NCBI RefSeq assembly: GCF_022549495.1 | Contig: NZ_JAKZGD010000003.1 | Location: 186,001-250,000, forward strand | Length of the DNA: 64,000 bases | Direction: 5' to 3' | DNA from: Acinetobacter sp. ANC 4805 | Lineage (GTDB): Bacteria > Pseudomonadota > Gammaproteobacteria > Pseudomonadales > Moraxellaceae | Shown here: positions 36,107 through 44,040 of the stretch, piece by piece | How positions within the stretch are numbered: the stretch's first letter is position 1 | Layout: each line of letters opens with the position of its first letter | The notes under the pieces: generated by a model | Database searches by the model: none | What the model was told of the DNA's origin: nothing | What the model saw: the letters and a program-made list of their open reading frames with translations, nothing else | Translations under genes and position numbers: made by a program

Positions 36107-37165
36107 TTAAAAACGATAACCGATACCGAAATAAGTGATTAAAGGGTCAATATCAATTTTAGTATTTGCTCGAATGAGTTCTTTGTCACTATTGCGGTCA
36201 GTCACATAAATTTGAGCTTCATTATTCATTTTAGAATAAGAGATTGACCCAACAGCAAACCAATTTGGTTTAAAGTCGTAGGTTGCGCCCAAAGTCATGA
36301 TAGGCGCAAAGGTATCGGTTGCTTTAAGTTTGACGACAGGATCAGCAGATGAAGTCTTAGCATCTAACGCGGCGCCTGCTTTATTATCATGAATATTTTG
36401 AATCATATGTCCTGCTTTGATTAAATCAGACTCAATCCCTGAATTTATTTTTAAATCGTTGAAATAGGCATACATTAGCCCTGCACCGACATAGGGACGG
36501 AACTTATTGATCCCTGATTTGCCAAACTGATAATGCAATTCAACTGCGGGTAACCAAGCACGGGCAGAAGCAGCCGTATCATCTTGGGCTAGGTTAGAGA
36601 TGTGTATGTCTTTTTTTAGACCAATTTCACCTAGTGAAGTATTTGCTGTGCCACGCAATGGCGCATAAATATTACCTTTACCCTTAAGGTTAACTTTAGG
36701 AGGAATGCCTGCTTTGATTTGTAAAGAAAGATGATCAGTAAAGTGATAATTTGCCATAATGCCGATTGTATCGACATTATCGGCTTCTAAACCGGTTCCT
36801 TGGCTTTGCCAATTCGAGAGACCATTTACAGTTGCTGTGCCTGTTAAGAGTGCAGGCAAGGTGTCTGTTGGGAGTAACTGAATCGCTTCGTACAGTACTA
36901 TGTTGGACTCACGATCTGCGGCATTTAGTACAGCCTGCTTAGATACAGAGCCAACTTTGGATGACGTTCCTTCGGCGACACTCGTATTAATATTAATTGG
37001 ATTGGCTGAACCTTGTGGTATCGCATGTAACCAACCAGCAGAAATAGAGAAGCGCTTAAAGCCATCTCCATCTTTTAAACTAAAATAAGGTGACTCAGCA
37101 AAACTACTCGTGGGTAATGTTGTTACGATGCTGATCGCTGTGCAAAACACATACTTTTTCATCAT
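36107..37165 (-). CDS. OmpW-family outer-membrane protein
   Basis: A 352-residue outer-membrane protein with a Sec signal peptide (MMKKYVFCTAISIVTTLPTSSFA). OmpW-like barrel features are RFSISAGWLHAIPQGSANPININT near the start, NYHFTDHLSLQIKAGIPP, RPYVGAGLMYAYFND, NWFAVGSISYSKMNNEA, and the C-terminal ITYFGIGYRF ending in Phe for barrel assembly. It is longer than E. coli OmpW (about 210 residues) because of long inserted loops. OmpW barrels are thought to pass small hydrophobic molecules; the ligand here is unknown. It is apparently monocistronic. Confidence 0.85.
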   Translation of the reverse strand: MMKKYVFCTAISIVTTLPTSSFAESPYFSLKDGDGFKRFSISAGWLHAIPQGSANPININTSVAEGTSSKVGSVSKQAVLNAADRESNIVLYEAIQLLPTDTLPALLTGTATVNGLSNWQSQGTGLEADNVDTIGIMANYHFTDHLSLQIKAGIPPKVNLKGKGNIYAPLRGTANTSLGEIGLKKDIHISNLAQDDTAASARAWLPAVELHYQFGKSGINKFRPYVGAGLMYAYFNDLKINSGIESDLIKAGHMIQNIHDNKAGAALDAKTSSADPVVKLKATDTFAPIMTLGATYDFKPNWFAVGSISYSKMNNEAQIYVTDRNSDKELIRANTKIDIDPLITYFGIGYRF

Positions 37166-37318
37166 GAGGACTCCATGTCCGATTTATAAGAAACTTTTCT
37201 CCAAATAGAAAATAATGGTTTTTACTAAATAATTTTGTTTAGTTAAAATTTATAATTGTGATGCTTATAAAGCTTTTTGTTGAGTTTAGATGCATTAATT
37301 AAAGAATTGTGAACTAGT

Positions 37319-37344
37319 AAAAAAGCGACCGAAGTCGCTTTTTT
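37319..37344 (-). terminator. Terminator after map
   Basis: AAAAAGCGAC and GTCGCTTTTT around CGAA, with T-runs on both strands. Confidence 0.9.
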
Positions 37345-37366
37345 ATAAAATCAAAGGGATAAGAAA

Positions 37367-38191
37367 TTACATAAAACGAGATAAATCTTCTTCAGGACGA
37401 GCAGTTAACACTTCGATACCTGTTTTAGTCACTAAAATCGTATGTTCGTATTGAGCAGATAGCTTATGATCTTTGGTGACGACAGTCCATTTATCACCCA
37501 GTAGTTTGGTTTGCCACACACCTGCATTCACCATGGGTTCAATGGTAAAAGTCATACCCGCTTCTAAACGCATTCCAGTACCTTTCTGACCATAGTGTAG
37601 GACTTGAGGTTCATCATGGAATACATTCCCAATACCATGCCCACAGTACTCACGTACAACGCTAAAACGTTCAGACTCAACATATTGCTGAATTGCGTAT
37701 CCAACATCACCAAGGTATGAGCCATCTTTTACGGTTGCCATACCACGATACATGGCTTCTTGAGCAACTTGGCACAGGCGATTTGCAAGAATAGATGTTT
37801 CCCCACCAACGACATACATCATGTTGGTATCGCCGTGATAACCATCTTTAATTACCGTCACGTCAATGTTTAAAATATCACCGTGTTTTAAAACTTTATT
37901 TTCAGATGGAATACCGTGACAAACCACATGGTTAACTGAAGTACAAATCGAATGTTGGAAAGCAGGGCGACCTGGAGCAGCACCATAGCCGACACAGGCT
38001 GGAATTGCTTGTTGTACATTTTCAATGTGATTGCGGCAGATTGTATCGAGTTCTAATGTATTTACGCCTGCTTTAATGTAGGGCTTAATCATGTCTAAAA
38101 TTTCAGCCGCCAGTTTTCCTGCAACACGCATCTTTTCAATTTCTTCGGGCGTTTTGATTAATCGACGAGGAGCTGTGTAAGTCGTGTTCAT
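37367..38191 (-). CDS. map: Methionine aminopeptidase, type I
   Basis: Removes the initiator methionine from nascent proteins. It has 274 residues and the pita-bread fold. Five metal ligands are in view: Asp in LNIDVTVIKDGYHGDT (two Asp), His in REYCGHGIGNVFHDEP, Glu in TIEPMV and Glu in SAQYEHTILVT. The substrate histidine is in FQHSICTSVNHVVCHGIP. It is divergent from rpsB, the arrangement seen in many gammaproteobacteria. Confidence 0.96.
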   Translation of the reverse strand: MNTTYTAPRRLIKTPEEIEKMRVAGKLAAEILDMIKPYIKAGVNTLELDTICRNHIENVQQAIPACVGYGAAPGRPAFQHSICTSVNHVVCHGIPSENKVLKHGDILNIDVTVIKDGYHGDTNMMYVVGGETSILANRLCQVAQEAMYRGMATVKDGSYLGDVGYAIQQYVESERFSVVREYCGHGIGNVFHDEPQVLHYGQKGTGMRLEAGMTFTIEPMVNAGVWQTKLLGDKWTVVTKDHKLSAQYEHTILVTKTGIEVLTARPEEDLSRFM

Positions 38192-38329
38192 GATCTCTAA
38201 AAACTTTTGGTAATTTGCAAGCGTCTATGGTATAAATAGCCGCCTATTTTATCAAATGCTTTTCGTGAATATCTTTTACGAAGATATTTGATAATAAATA
38301 GTCGTAAAAAATCCGCACATATATCGACA

Positions 38330-38405
38330 CATTACTCTGGGTGCCTAGCAATAGGTGGAGGATGCGGGTATATGGAGGCCTAACCCAAACTTTAAGGTAA
38401 AGAAA
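38330..38405 (+). promoter_or_regulatory. rpsB leader, probable S2 autoregulatory region
   Basis: The region before rpsB contains GGGTGCC (from about 38340) able to pair with GGCCTAACCC (with a CTA bulge) near 38385, closing an inner G-rich part. Gammaproteobacterial rpsB leaders are known to be conserved and to mediate repression by S2. The 17 extra codons open in frame here (from 38355) are treated as untranslated. Confidence 0.5.
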
Positions 38406-39158
38406 ATGGCAGATTACAACGTAAGCATGCGCGACCTTCTTCAAGCAGGCGCACACTTTGGTCACCAAACTCGTTTTTGGAATCCAAAAATGCGTCAATA
38501 TATTTTCGGCGCGCGTAACAAAATTCACATCATCAACCTTGAACATACTGTTCCTGCGTTAAATGATGCTTTGAACTTTGTTAACAATCTTGCAAGCAAA
38601 AAGAACAAAGTATTGTTCGTTGGTACGAAACGTGCTGCTTCTAACATCATCCGTGAACAAGCTCAACGTGCTGGTCAACCATATGTAGATCACCGTTGGT
38701 TAGGTGGTATGTTGACGAACTGGAAAACACTTCGCCAATCTATCAACCGTTTAAAAGATCTTCAAACTCAATCTCAAGATGGTACTTTCGCTAAGCTTAC
38801 TAAACGTGAAGCTTTAGAGCGTACTCGTGAGATGGAAAAACTTGAACGTGCTTTAGGCGGCGTTAAAAACATGGGTGGTTTACCTGACGCATTATTTGTA
38901 ATCGACGTTGATCACGAAGCGATTGCAATCAAAGAAGCGAAAAACTTAGGTATTCCTGTAATCGGTATCGTTGATACAAACTCTAACCCAGATAACGTTG
39001 ATTACGTTATTCCTGGTAACGACGATGCGATCCGTGCAGTAACTTTATATGCATCAGCTATGGCGAATGCGATTCTTGCTGGTAAAGAATATGCTCAATC
39101 ACAAGCGAATGCACAAGCTAAAGGCGATGACGCTGCAAAAGACGCTTCTGAGGCTTAA
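38406..39158 (+). CDS. rpsB: 30S ribosomal protein S2
   Basis: Small-subunit ribosomal protein, 250 residues. The start is the ATG at 38406 ([21 protein letters not shown]), with AAGGTAAAG upstream. Conserved pieces are the [15 protein letters not shown] segment, [27 protein letters not shown] and [27 protein letters not shown]. Codon use is strongly biased, as expected for a highly expressed gene. A hairpin with a T-run separates it from tsf. Confidence 0.98.
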   Translation: MADYNVSMRDLLQAGAHFGHQTRFWNPKMRQYIFGARNKIHIINLEHTVPALNDALNFVNNLASKKNKVLFVGTKRAASNIIREQAQRAGQPYVDHRWLGGMLTNWKTLRQSINRLKDLQTQSQDGTFAKLTKREALERTREMEKLERALGGVKNMGGLPDALFVIDVDHEAIAIKEAKNLGIPVIGIVDTNSNPDNVDYVIPGNDDAIRAVTLYASAMANAILAGKEYAQSQANAQAKGDDAAKDASEA

Positions 39159-39225
39159 TGCGGTTTGACGCAAACTTGTCATTTTTGCGACATGTAATGG
39201 TGGCAAATTAGAGCGTCGAGATTGC

Positions 39226-39256
39226 AAACGGTCCAGAGTTTCTTTGGGCCGTTTTT
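39226..39256 (+). terminator. Hairpin and T-run between rpsB and tsf
   Basis: AAACGGTCC pairs with GGGCCGTTT through one G-T pair, followed by TTT. In E. coli the rpsB-tsf gap also holds a partial terminator, so incomplete termination that sets the S2 to EF-Ts ratio is likely. Confidence 0.8.
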
Positions 39257-39296
39257 GTTGAACAGATTTATATTCTACCGATTTTAGGAGATCAAC

Positions 39297-40175
39297 ATGA
39301 CTGCAATTACTGCAAGCATGGTAAAAGAATTACGTGACCGTACTGGTCTTGCAATGATGGAATGCAAAAAAGCATTAACAGAAGCAGGCGGTGACATTGA
39401 ACTTGCGATTGATAACCTTCGTAAATCAGGTCAAGCAAAAGCTGCTAAAAAAGCAGGTAACATTGCTGCTGATGGTGCGATCACTATCATCCAAGACGGT
39501 AACAAAGCGATTCTTGTTGAAGTTAACTGTCAAACTGACTTCGTTGCTAAAGACGAAAACTTCAAAAACTTCTCTGATAAGGTTGCTGCTGCTGCACTTG
39601 CTGCAAATGAAACTGATGCTGCAAAAATTGCTGAACTTAAACTTGAAGATGGCACGACTGTAGAAGAAGCGCGTGTTGCACTAGTTCAAAAAATTGGTGA
39701 AAACATTCAAGTTCGTCGCGCTCAGATCGTTGAAGGCGAAAACTTGGCGATTTACAAGCACGGTTTAAAAATCGGTGTAGTTGTTTCTTACACAGGTGAT
39801 GCTGACACTGGTAAAGGTATTGCAATGCACGTTGCTGCGTTCAACCCAGTTGCTGTAAATGCTGAATCAGTTTCTGCTGATTTAATCGCTAAAGAAAAAG
39901 AAATTGCTGAAGCGAAAGCATTAGAATCTGGTAAGCCTGCAAACATCGTTGAAAAAATGGTAACTGGTTCAGTTGAAAAATACTTGAACGAAGTTGCTCT
40001 TGATCGTCAAATGTACGTTATCGACAACGACAAGAAAGTTGCTGACGTATTAAAAGCAACGGGTACTGTTGTAGCTCAATTCATTCGTTTCGAAGTAGGC
40101 GAAGGTATTGAGAAGAAAGCTGAAATGAGCTTCGCTGATGAAGTTGCTGCTGCTCAAGCTGCTGCTGCTCAATAA
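39297..40175 (+). CDS. tsf: Elongation factor Ts
   Basis: Nucleotide exchange factor for EF-Tu, 292 residues. The N-terminal UBA-like domain has ASMVKELRDRTGLAMMECKKALTEAGGDIELAIDNLRK. The core shows the conserved EF-Tu contact VEVNCQTDFVAKD and MHVAAFNP. AGGAG lies before the ATG. Like rpsB it shows strongly biased codons. The rpsB-tsf pair is universal in this group, and a strong terminator follows. Confidence 0.98.
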   Translation: MTAITASMVKELRDRTGLAMMECKKALTEAGGDIELAIDNLRKSGQAKAAKKAGNIAADGAITIIQDGNKAILVEVNCQTDFVAKDENFKNFSDKVAAAALAANETDAAKIAELKLEDGTTVEEARVALVQKIGENIQVRRAQIVEGENLAIYKHGLKIGVVVSYTGDADTGKGIAMHVAAFNPVAVNAESVSADLIAKEKEIAEAKALESGKPANIVEKMVTGSVEKYLNEVALDRQMYVIDNDKKVADVLKATGTVVAQFIRFEVGEGIEKKAEMSFADEVAAAQAAAAQ

Positions 40176-40199
40176 TTTTTATTGAATCAGTAAGAGTTT

Positions 40200-40230
40200 A
40201 AAAACCCAGTCATAATGACTGGGTTTTTTT
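40200..40230 (+). terminator. Terminator after tsf
   Basis: AAAACCCAGTC and GACTGGGTTTTTTT around ATAAT. Confidence 0.92.
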
Positions 40231-40253
40231 ATTTATTTGTAATTTTGTTAAAA

Positions 40254-41480
40254 TTATTCGCCATGCATTTCCTTAAATTTTGCTAAGGCTTCAATTCGAT
40301 ACTGAATCAGCATTTCCCCAATTTCTGCACCTTGAACATGTTCAGGTAAATCCTGTGCTCTGATATTTCTAACGATTTCCATCGCATCTAAAATATACTG
40401 TGCTTGAGGGTAAGGACGATTTTCTAAACCCAATCGACCTTTAGCATCACATTCACAGGCTTGCACAAATGCTTGTACCTTTTCGGGTCTACGTAAAACA
40501 TCTAAACGCTGTAATAAACGCCATAAAGTGCCTGGTTTTAGATTTTTGACTTGATGGCATTTCAAATGTTCTTTGCAAACAATTAAAGCCAAATTCTTTA
40601 AATGAGTTGGGACTTTTAAACGTTCACATACATCAGTAACGGGCTGTAAACCACGTTCTTCATGCATGATGTGTCTTGGTAGCTCATCAACAGGGGTGAA
40701 TGCTTTACCTAAGTCATGCACTAAAACAGAAAAACGTACGTCTAAGGCATAATTTGCCTGACAAGCCTGTTTTAACGCCATTAATGTATGAATACCACAG
40801 TCTATTTCAGGATGGTACTCAGGACGTTGTGGAATACCAAATAAGGCATCTATCTCAGGAAATAATATTTTTAGAGCATCGCAATCTTTGAGTGTTTGGA
40901 AATAGATATCTGCATGATCTTCCATTAATGCACGAGACGTTTCTTTCCAGACGCGTTCAGGTGTTAAAGCATTCAATTCTCCTGAATCTGCAATGCTTTT
41001 CATTAATTGCAATGTTTCTTCGGCAATTTGAAATCCATAACTGGCATAACGTGCAGCAAAGCGAGCGACACGGAGTACACGTAAAGGATCTTCTGTAAAG
41101 GCATCTGAAACATGGCGGAGGATTTTCTGATTAAGATCTTGTTGACCGCCGTAGGGATCATAAACTTGACCAGCATCATCCATTGCCATTGCATTAATCG
41201 TTAAATCACGACGAATGAGATCTTCTTCCAATTTAACCGTTGTATCTGTGAAAAATTGGAAACCATGATAGCCAATACCTGATTTTCGTTCGGTACGCGC
41301 AAGCGCATATTCTTCTTTTGTTTTTGGATGAAGAAATACAGGAAAATCTTTTCCAACGGGTTGGTAGCCTTCGGATAATAATTGTTCGGGTGTTGCTCCA
41401 ACCACAACATAATCTTTTTCGTGATAGGGGTGACCGAGCAAATGATCTCGAACAGCACCGCCTACTAAATAAACTTGCAT
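40254..41480 (-). CDS. cca: CCA-adding tRNA nucleotidyltransferase with HD domain
   Basis: Adds or repairs the 3' CCA of tRNAs; the E. coli-type enzyme also has phosphohydrolase activity from its HD domain. It has 408 residues from the ATG at 41480 (MQVYLVGGAVRDHLLG), where AGAGG lies eight bases upstream. The nucleotidyltransferase motif is GGAVRD plus YHEKDYVVVG. RRDLTINAMAMD and RVLRVARFAARY follow. The HD domain shows HTLMAL and VLVHDLGKAFTP. Its ribosome site lies inside a 14-bp inverted repeat. All four tRNA genes in this window encode CCA already, so repair is the likely main task. Confidence 0.95.
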   Translation of the reverse strand: MQVYLVGGAVRDHLLGHPYHEKDYVVVGATPEQLLSEGYQPVGKDFPVFLHPKTKEEYALARTERKSGIGYHGFQFFTDTTVKLEEDLIRRDLTINAMAMDDAGQVYDPYGGQQDLNQKILRHVSDAFTEDPLRVLRVARFAARYASYGFQIAEETLQLMKSIADSGELNALTPERVWKETSRALMEDHADIYFQTLKDCDALKILFPEIDALFGIPQRPEYHPEIDCGIHTLMALKQACQANYALDVRFSVLVHDLGKAFTPVDELPRHIMHEERGLQPVTDVCERLKVPTHLKNLALIVCKEHLKCHQVKNLKPGTLWRLLQRLDVLRRPEKVQAFVQACECDAKGRLGLENRPYPQAQYILDAMEIVRNIRAQDLPEHVQGAEIGEMLIQYRIEALAKFKEMHGE

Positions 41481-41483
41481 GAA

Positions 41484-41528
41484 AAAACCTCTATTCTTCA
41501 CACAATCATGCTACAGAATAGAGGTTTT
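41484..41528. promoter_or_regulatory. 14-bp inverted repeat covering the cca ribosome-binding site
   Basis: AAAACCTCTATTCT and AGAATAGAGGTTTT are exact inverted repeats around a 17-base loop. On the minus strand the second arm contains AGAGG, the cca Shine-Dalgarno sequence, followed by TTTTTTC and ATG. It can act as a terminator for readthrough from maeB, or hide the ribosome site. Confidence 0.7.
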
Positions 41529-41536
41529 CTCAAGCA

Positions 41537-41572
41537 TTAAGCAAAGCTTTTAATGTTAAAAGCTTTGCTTAA
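41537..41572. terminator. 17-bp inverted repeat after maeB
   Basis: TTAAGCAAAGCTTTTAA and its exact complement are separated by two bases, six bases beyond the maeB stop. There is no T-run after it on the minus strand, so it may protect the 3' end or act with the next hairpin. Confidence 0.6.
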
Positions 41573-41577
41573 ATTGA

Positions 41578-43848
41578 TTAGTTTTGGCTTTGTTGAATTT
41601 CTGCAACTGTTAAAGCTGTCATATTCACTAAACGGCGAGTTGTCGTAGTCGGTGTTAAAATATGTACTGGTTTTGCAGCACCTAAAAGAATAGGGCCGAT
41701 TGTTACATTATTACCAGATGTTGCTTTTAACAAGTTGAATGAGATATTTGCAGAATCTAGATTCGGCATAATCAACAAGTTCGCTGAACCTTTAAAGCGT
41801 GAATTTGGGAATGCAAAATGACGGATATTATCATCTAGTGCTGCATCGCCATGCATTTCACCTTCAACTTCAAGTTCTGGTGCTTGTTCAGAAAGTAAGC
41901 GATAAACTTCACGCATTTTCTGAGCGCTAGGATCAACTTGATCACTACCAAAGCTTGAATGAGAAAGTAAAGCAACACGAGGTGTCATACCAAAACGACG
42001 AACTTCTTCAGCCGCTAAAATCGTCATTTCAGCAAGTTGTTCAGCAGTCGGATTTGTATTTACATAAGTATCGGCAATAAATAAGTTACGATCTTCAAGC
42101 ATTAATGCATTGAGTGTAAAGAGGGTACTACGACCTTCTTTTAAGCCAATCACATTTTTAACGAAATCTAAATGGATGTCGTAGCTTGAATAAGTACCAC
42201 ATAACATACCATCAGCTTTACCAAATTTAACCAACAGCGCAGCAATAAGTGTTGAACGACGACGTGCCTCACGTTGTGCATATTCAACAGTCACACCTTT
42301 GCGTTGCATGGTTTGATGATAATCTTTCCAGAAATCATCATATAAAGGGTTATTTTCTTGATCAACGATTTCGATGTTTACGCCATGTTGTAAACGTAAG
42401 CCAAGCTTTTTGATATTGTCTTCGATCACAGCAGTACGACCAACAAGGATTGGTTTAGCCAAGCCTTCATCTACAACAATTTGAATTGCACGTAATACGC
42501 GTTGATCTTCACCCTCAGCATATGCAATACGCTTAGGATCGGTTTTCGCTTGAGAGAAAATTGGTTTCATTAAGAATGCTGAGTTATATACAAACTCAGA
42601 AAGTCTTTGACGATATGCAGAAAAATCTTCAATTGGACGTGTCGCAACACCAGAATCCATTGCAGCTTTAGCAACCGCAGGTGCGATTTCTAAAATCAAG
42701 CGTTGGTCTAGAGGGCGAGGGATTAAGTAATCACGACCGAATGATGCAGATTTTTCACCGTAGGTCGCTGCATCTGCCTCAACATGTGCCATACGTGCAA
42801 TCGCATGTACACAAGCAATTTTCATATCTTCGTTGATTGTTGTAGCACCGACATCGAGTGCACCACGGAAAATATATGGGAAACAAAGCGCATTATTTAC
42901 TTGGTTTGGATAATCTGAGCGACCAGTTGCCATAATCACGTCTGAACGTACTTCATGTGCATGTTCAGGTAAAATTTCTGGGTCTGGATTTGCAAGAGCG
43001 AAAATGATTGGATTTTCAGCCATTTCTTTAACCATTTCTTTGGTTAAAATCCCTGCTGCTGAAAGACCCAAGAACATGTCTGCGCCTGCCATTACTTCAT
43101 GTAATTGCGTTGCTTGAATGTCTTGAACATAACGTTTTTTCGATTCATCAAGTCCTTCACGTGAAGTTGTTAGAAGACCGCGAGAATCAGCTACAATAAT
43201 ATTTTCTTTATTCACGCCGAGAGCGCAAAGTAAATCTAAGCATGAAAGTGCAGCAGCGCCTGCACCAGATGCAACGATTTTGATCTCGTCAATTTTTTTA
43301 TTAACAAGCTGTAAAGCATTTAATAGTGCTGAACCTACAATAATACTTGTGCCGTGTTGGTCATCATGGAACACAGGAATTTTCATGCGTTCACGAAGTT
43401 TCTTTTCAATATAGAAACATTCTGGTGCTTTGATATCTTCAAGATTGATACCACCAAAAGTTGGTTCTAACGAAGCAACGATATCAACGATCTTGTCTGG
43501 ATCATTTTCAGCAATTTCAATATCGAATACATCAACACCCGCGAACTTTTTGAATAGAACGCCTTTACCTTCCATTACAGGCTTAGAAGCAAGAGGACCA
43601 ATGTTTCCTAAACCAAGCACGGCTGTACCATTACTCACAACGGCGACCAGATTTCCGCGTGCTGTATATTTTGCAGCGGCAGAAGGATCTCGTTCGATTT
43701 CCAAACATGGAGCAGCAACACCTGGTGAATATGCAAGCGCTAGATCACGTTGGTTAACGAGTTGCTTGCTCGGTGTCACACTGATTTTTCCTGGTGTTGG
43801 AAATTCATGGTAATACAAAGCGGCTTCTTTTAAAGATTGATCGTCCAT
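41578..43848 (-). CDS. maeB: NADP-dependent malic enzyme (MaeB type)
   Basis: Oxidative decarboxylation of malate to pyruvate with NADP, an NADPH source during growth on organic acids. It has 756 residues. The first part (to about 430) is the malic enzyme: [68 protein letters not shown]. The second part is a phosphotransacetylase-like domain ([41 protein letters not shown]), usually regulatory in such fusions. It looks monocistronic, with hairpins between it and cca. Confidence 0.95.
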   Translation of the reverse strand: MDDQSLKEAALYYHEFPTPGKISVTPSKQLVNQRDLALAYSPGVAAPCLEIERDPSAAAKYTARGNLVAVVSNGTAVLGLGNIGPLASKPVMEGKGVLFKKFAGVDVFDIEIAENDPDKIVDIVASLEPTFGGINLEDIKAPECFYIEKKLRERMKIPVFHDDQHGTSIIVGSALLNALQLVNKKIDEIKIVASGAGAAALSCLDLLCALGVNKENIIVADSRGLLTTSREGLDESKKRYVQDIQATQLHEVMAGADMFLGLSAAGILTKEMVKEMAENPIIFALANPDPEILPEHAHEVRSDVIMATGRSDYPNQVNNALCFPYIFRGALDVGATTINEDMKIACVHAIARMAHVEADAATYGEKSASFGRDYLIPRPLDQRLILEIAPAVAKAAMDSGVATRPIEDFSAYRQRLSEFVYNSAFLMKPIFSQAKTDPKRIAYAEGEDQRVLRAIQIVVDEGLAKPILVGRTAVIEDNIKKLGLRLQHGVNIEIVDQENNPLYDDFWKDYHQTMQRKGVTVEYAQREARRRSTLIAALLVKFGKADGMLCGTYSSYDIHLDFVKNVIGLKEGRSTLFTLNALMLEDRNLFIADTYVNTNPTAEQLAEMTILAAEEVRRFGMTPRVALLSHSSFGSDQVDPSAQKMREVYRLLSEQAPELEVEGEMHGDAALDDNIRHFAFPNSRFKGSANLLIMPNLDSANISFNLLKATSGNNVTIGPILLGAAKPVHILTPTTTTRRLVNMTALTVAEIQQSQN

Positions 43849-44040
43849 CTGAGTCTCGATTGTTCCGATAATAATCAGGCATATATATGGCTGACGATTA
43901 TATTAAGATAAGTGCACAAGAATATAGCATTAGTTCATGTTTTCGCCCAGTCAAAAAAGCTTATTTTCACTAAACGATCATGCTTATTGACAATTTAATA
44001 TTGAGTGTAAATAAATTGCCAATAAGTTCAAAACTCGTTT

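Noticed and set aside
38268-38286. Inverted repeat ATATCTT-TTACG-AAGATAT in the map-rpsB gap
   Set aside because: It is short and AT-rich, and lies where divergent promoters must be; not strong enough to name a site.
38355-38405. Seventeen extra codons at the start of rpsB
   Set aside because: S2 proteins begin [12 protein letters not shown] and the ribosome site lies before 38406; the extra part is leader RNA.
39391-39663. 90-codon leucine-rich frame on the plus strand
   Set aside because: It is an out-of-frame shadow within tsf caused by that gene's biased codons.
43430-43813. 127-codon frame on the plus strand
   Set aside because: It is antisense to maeB, which is a clear full-length gene.
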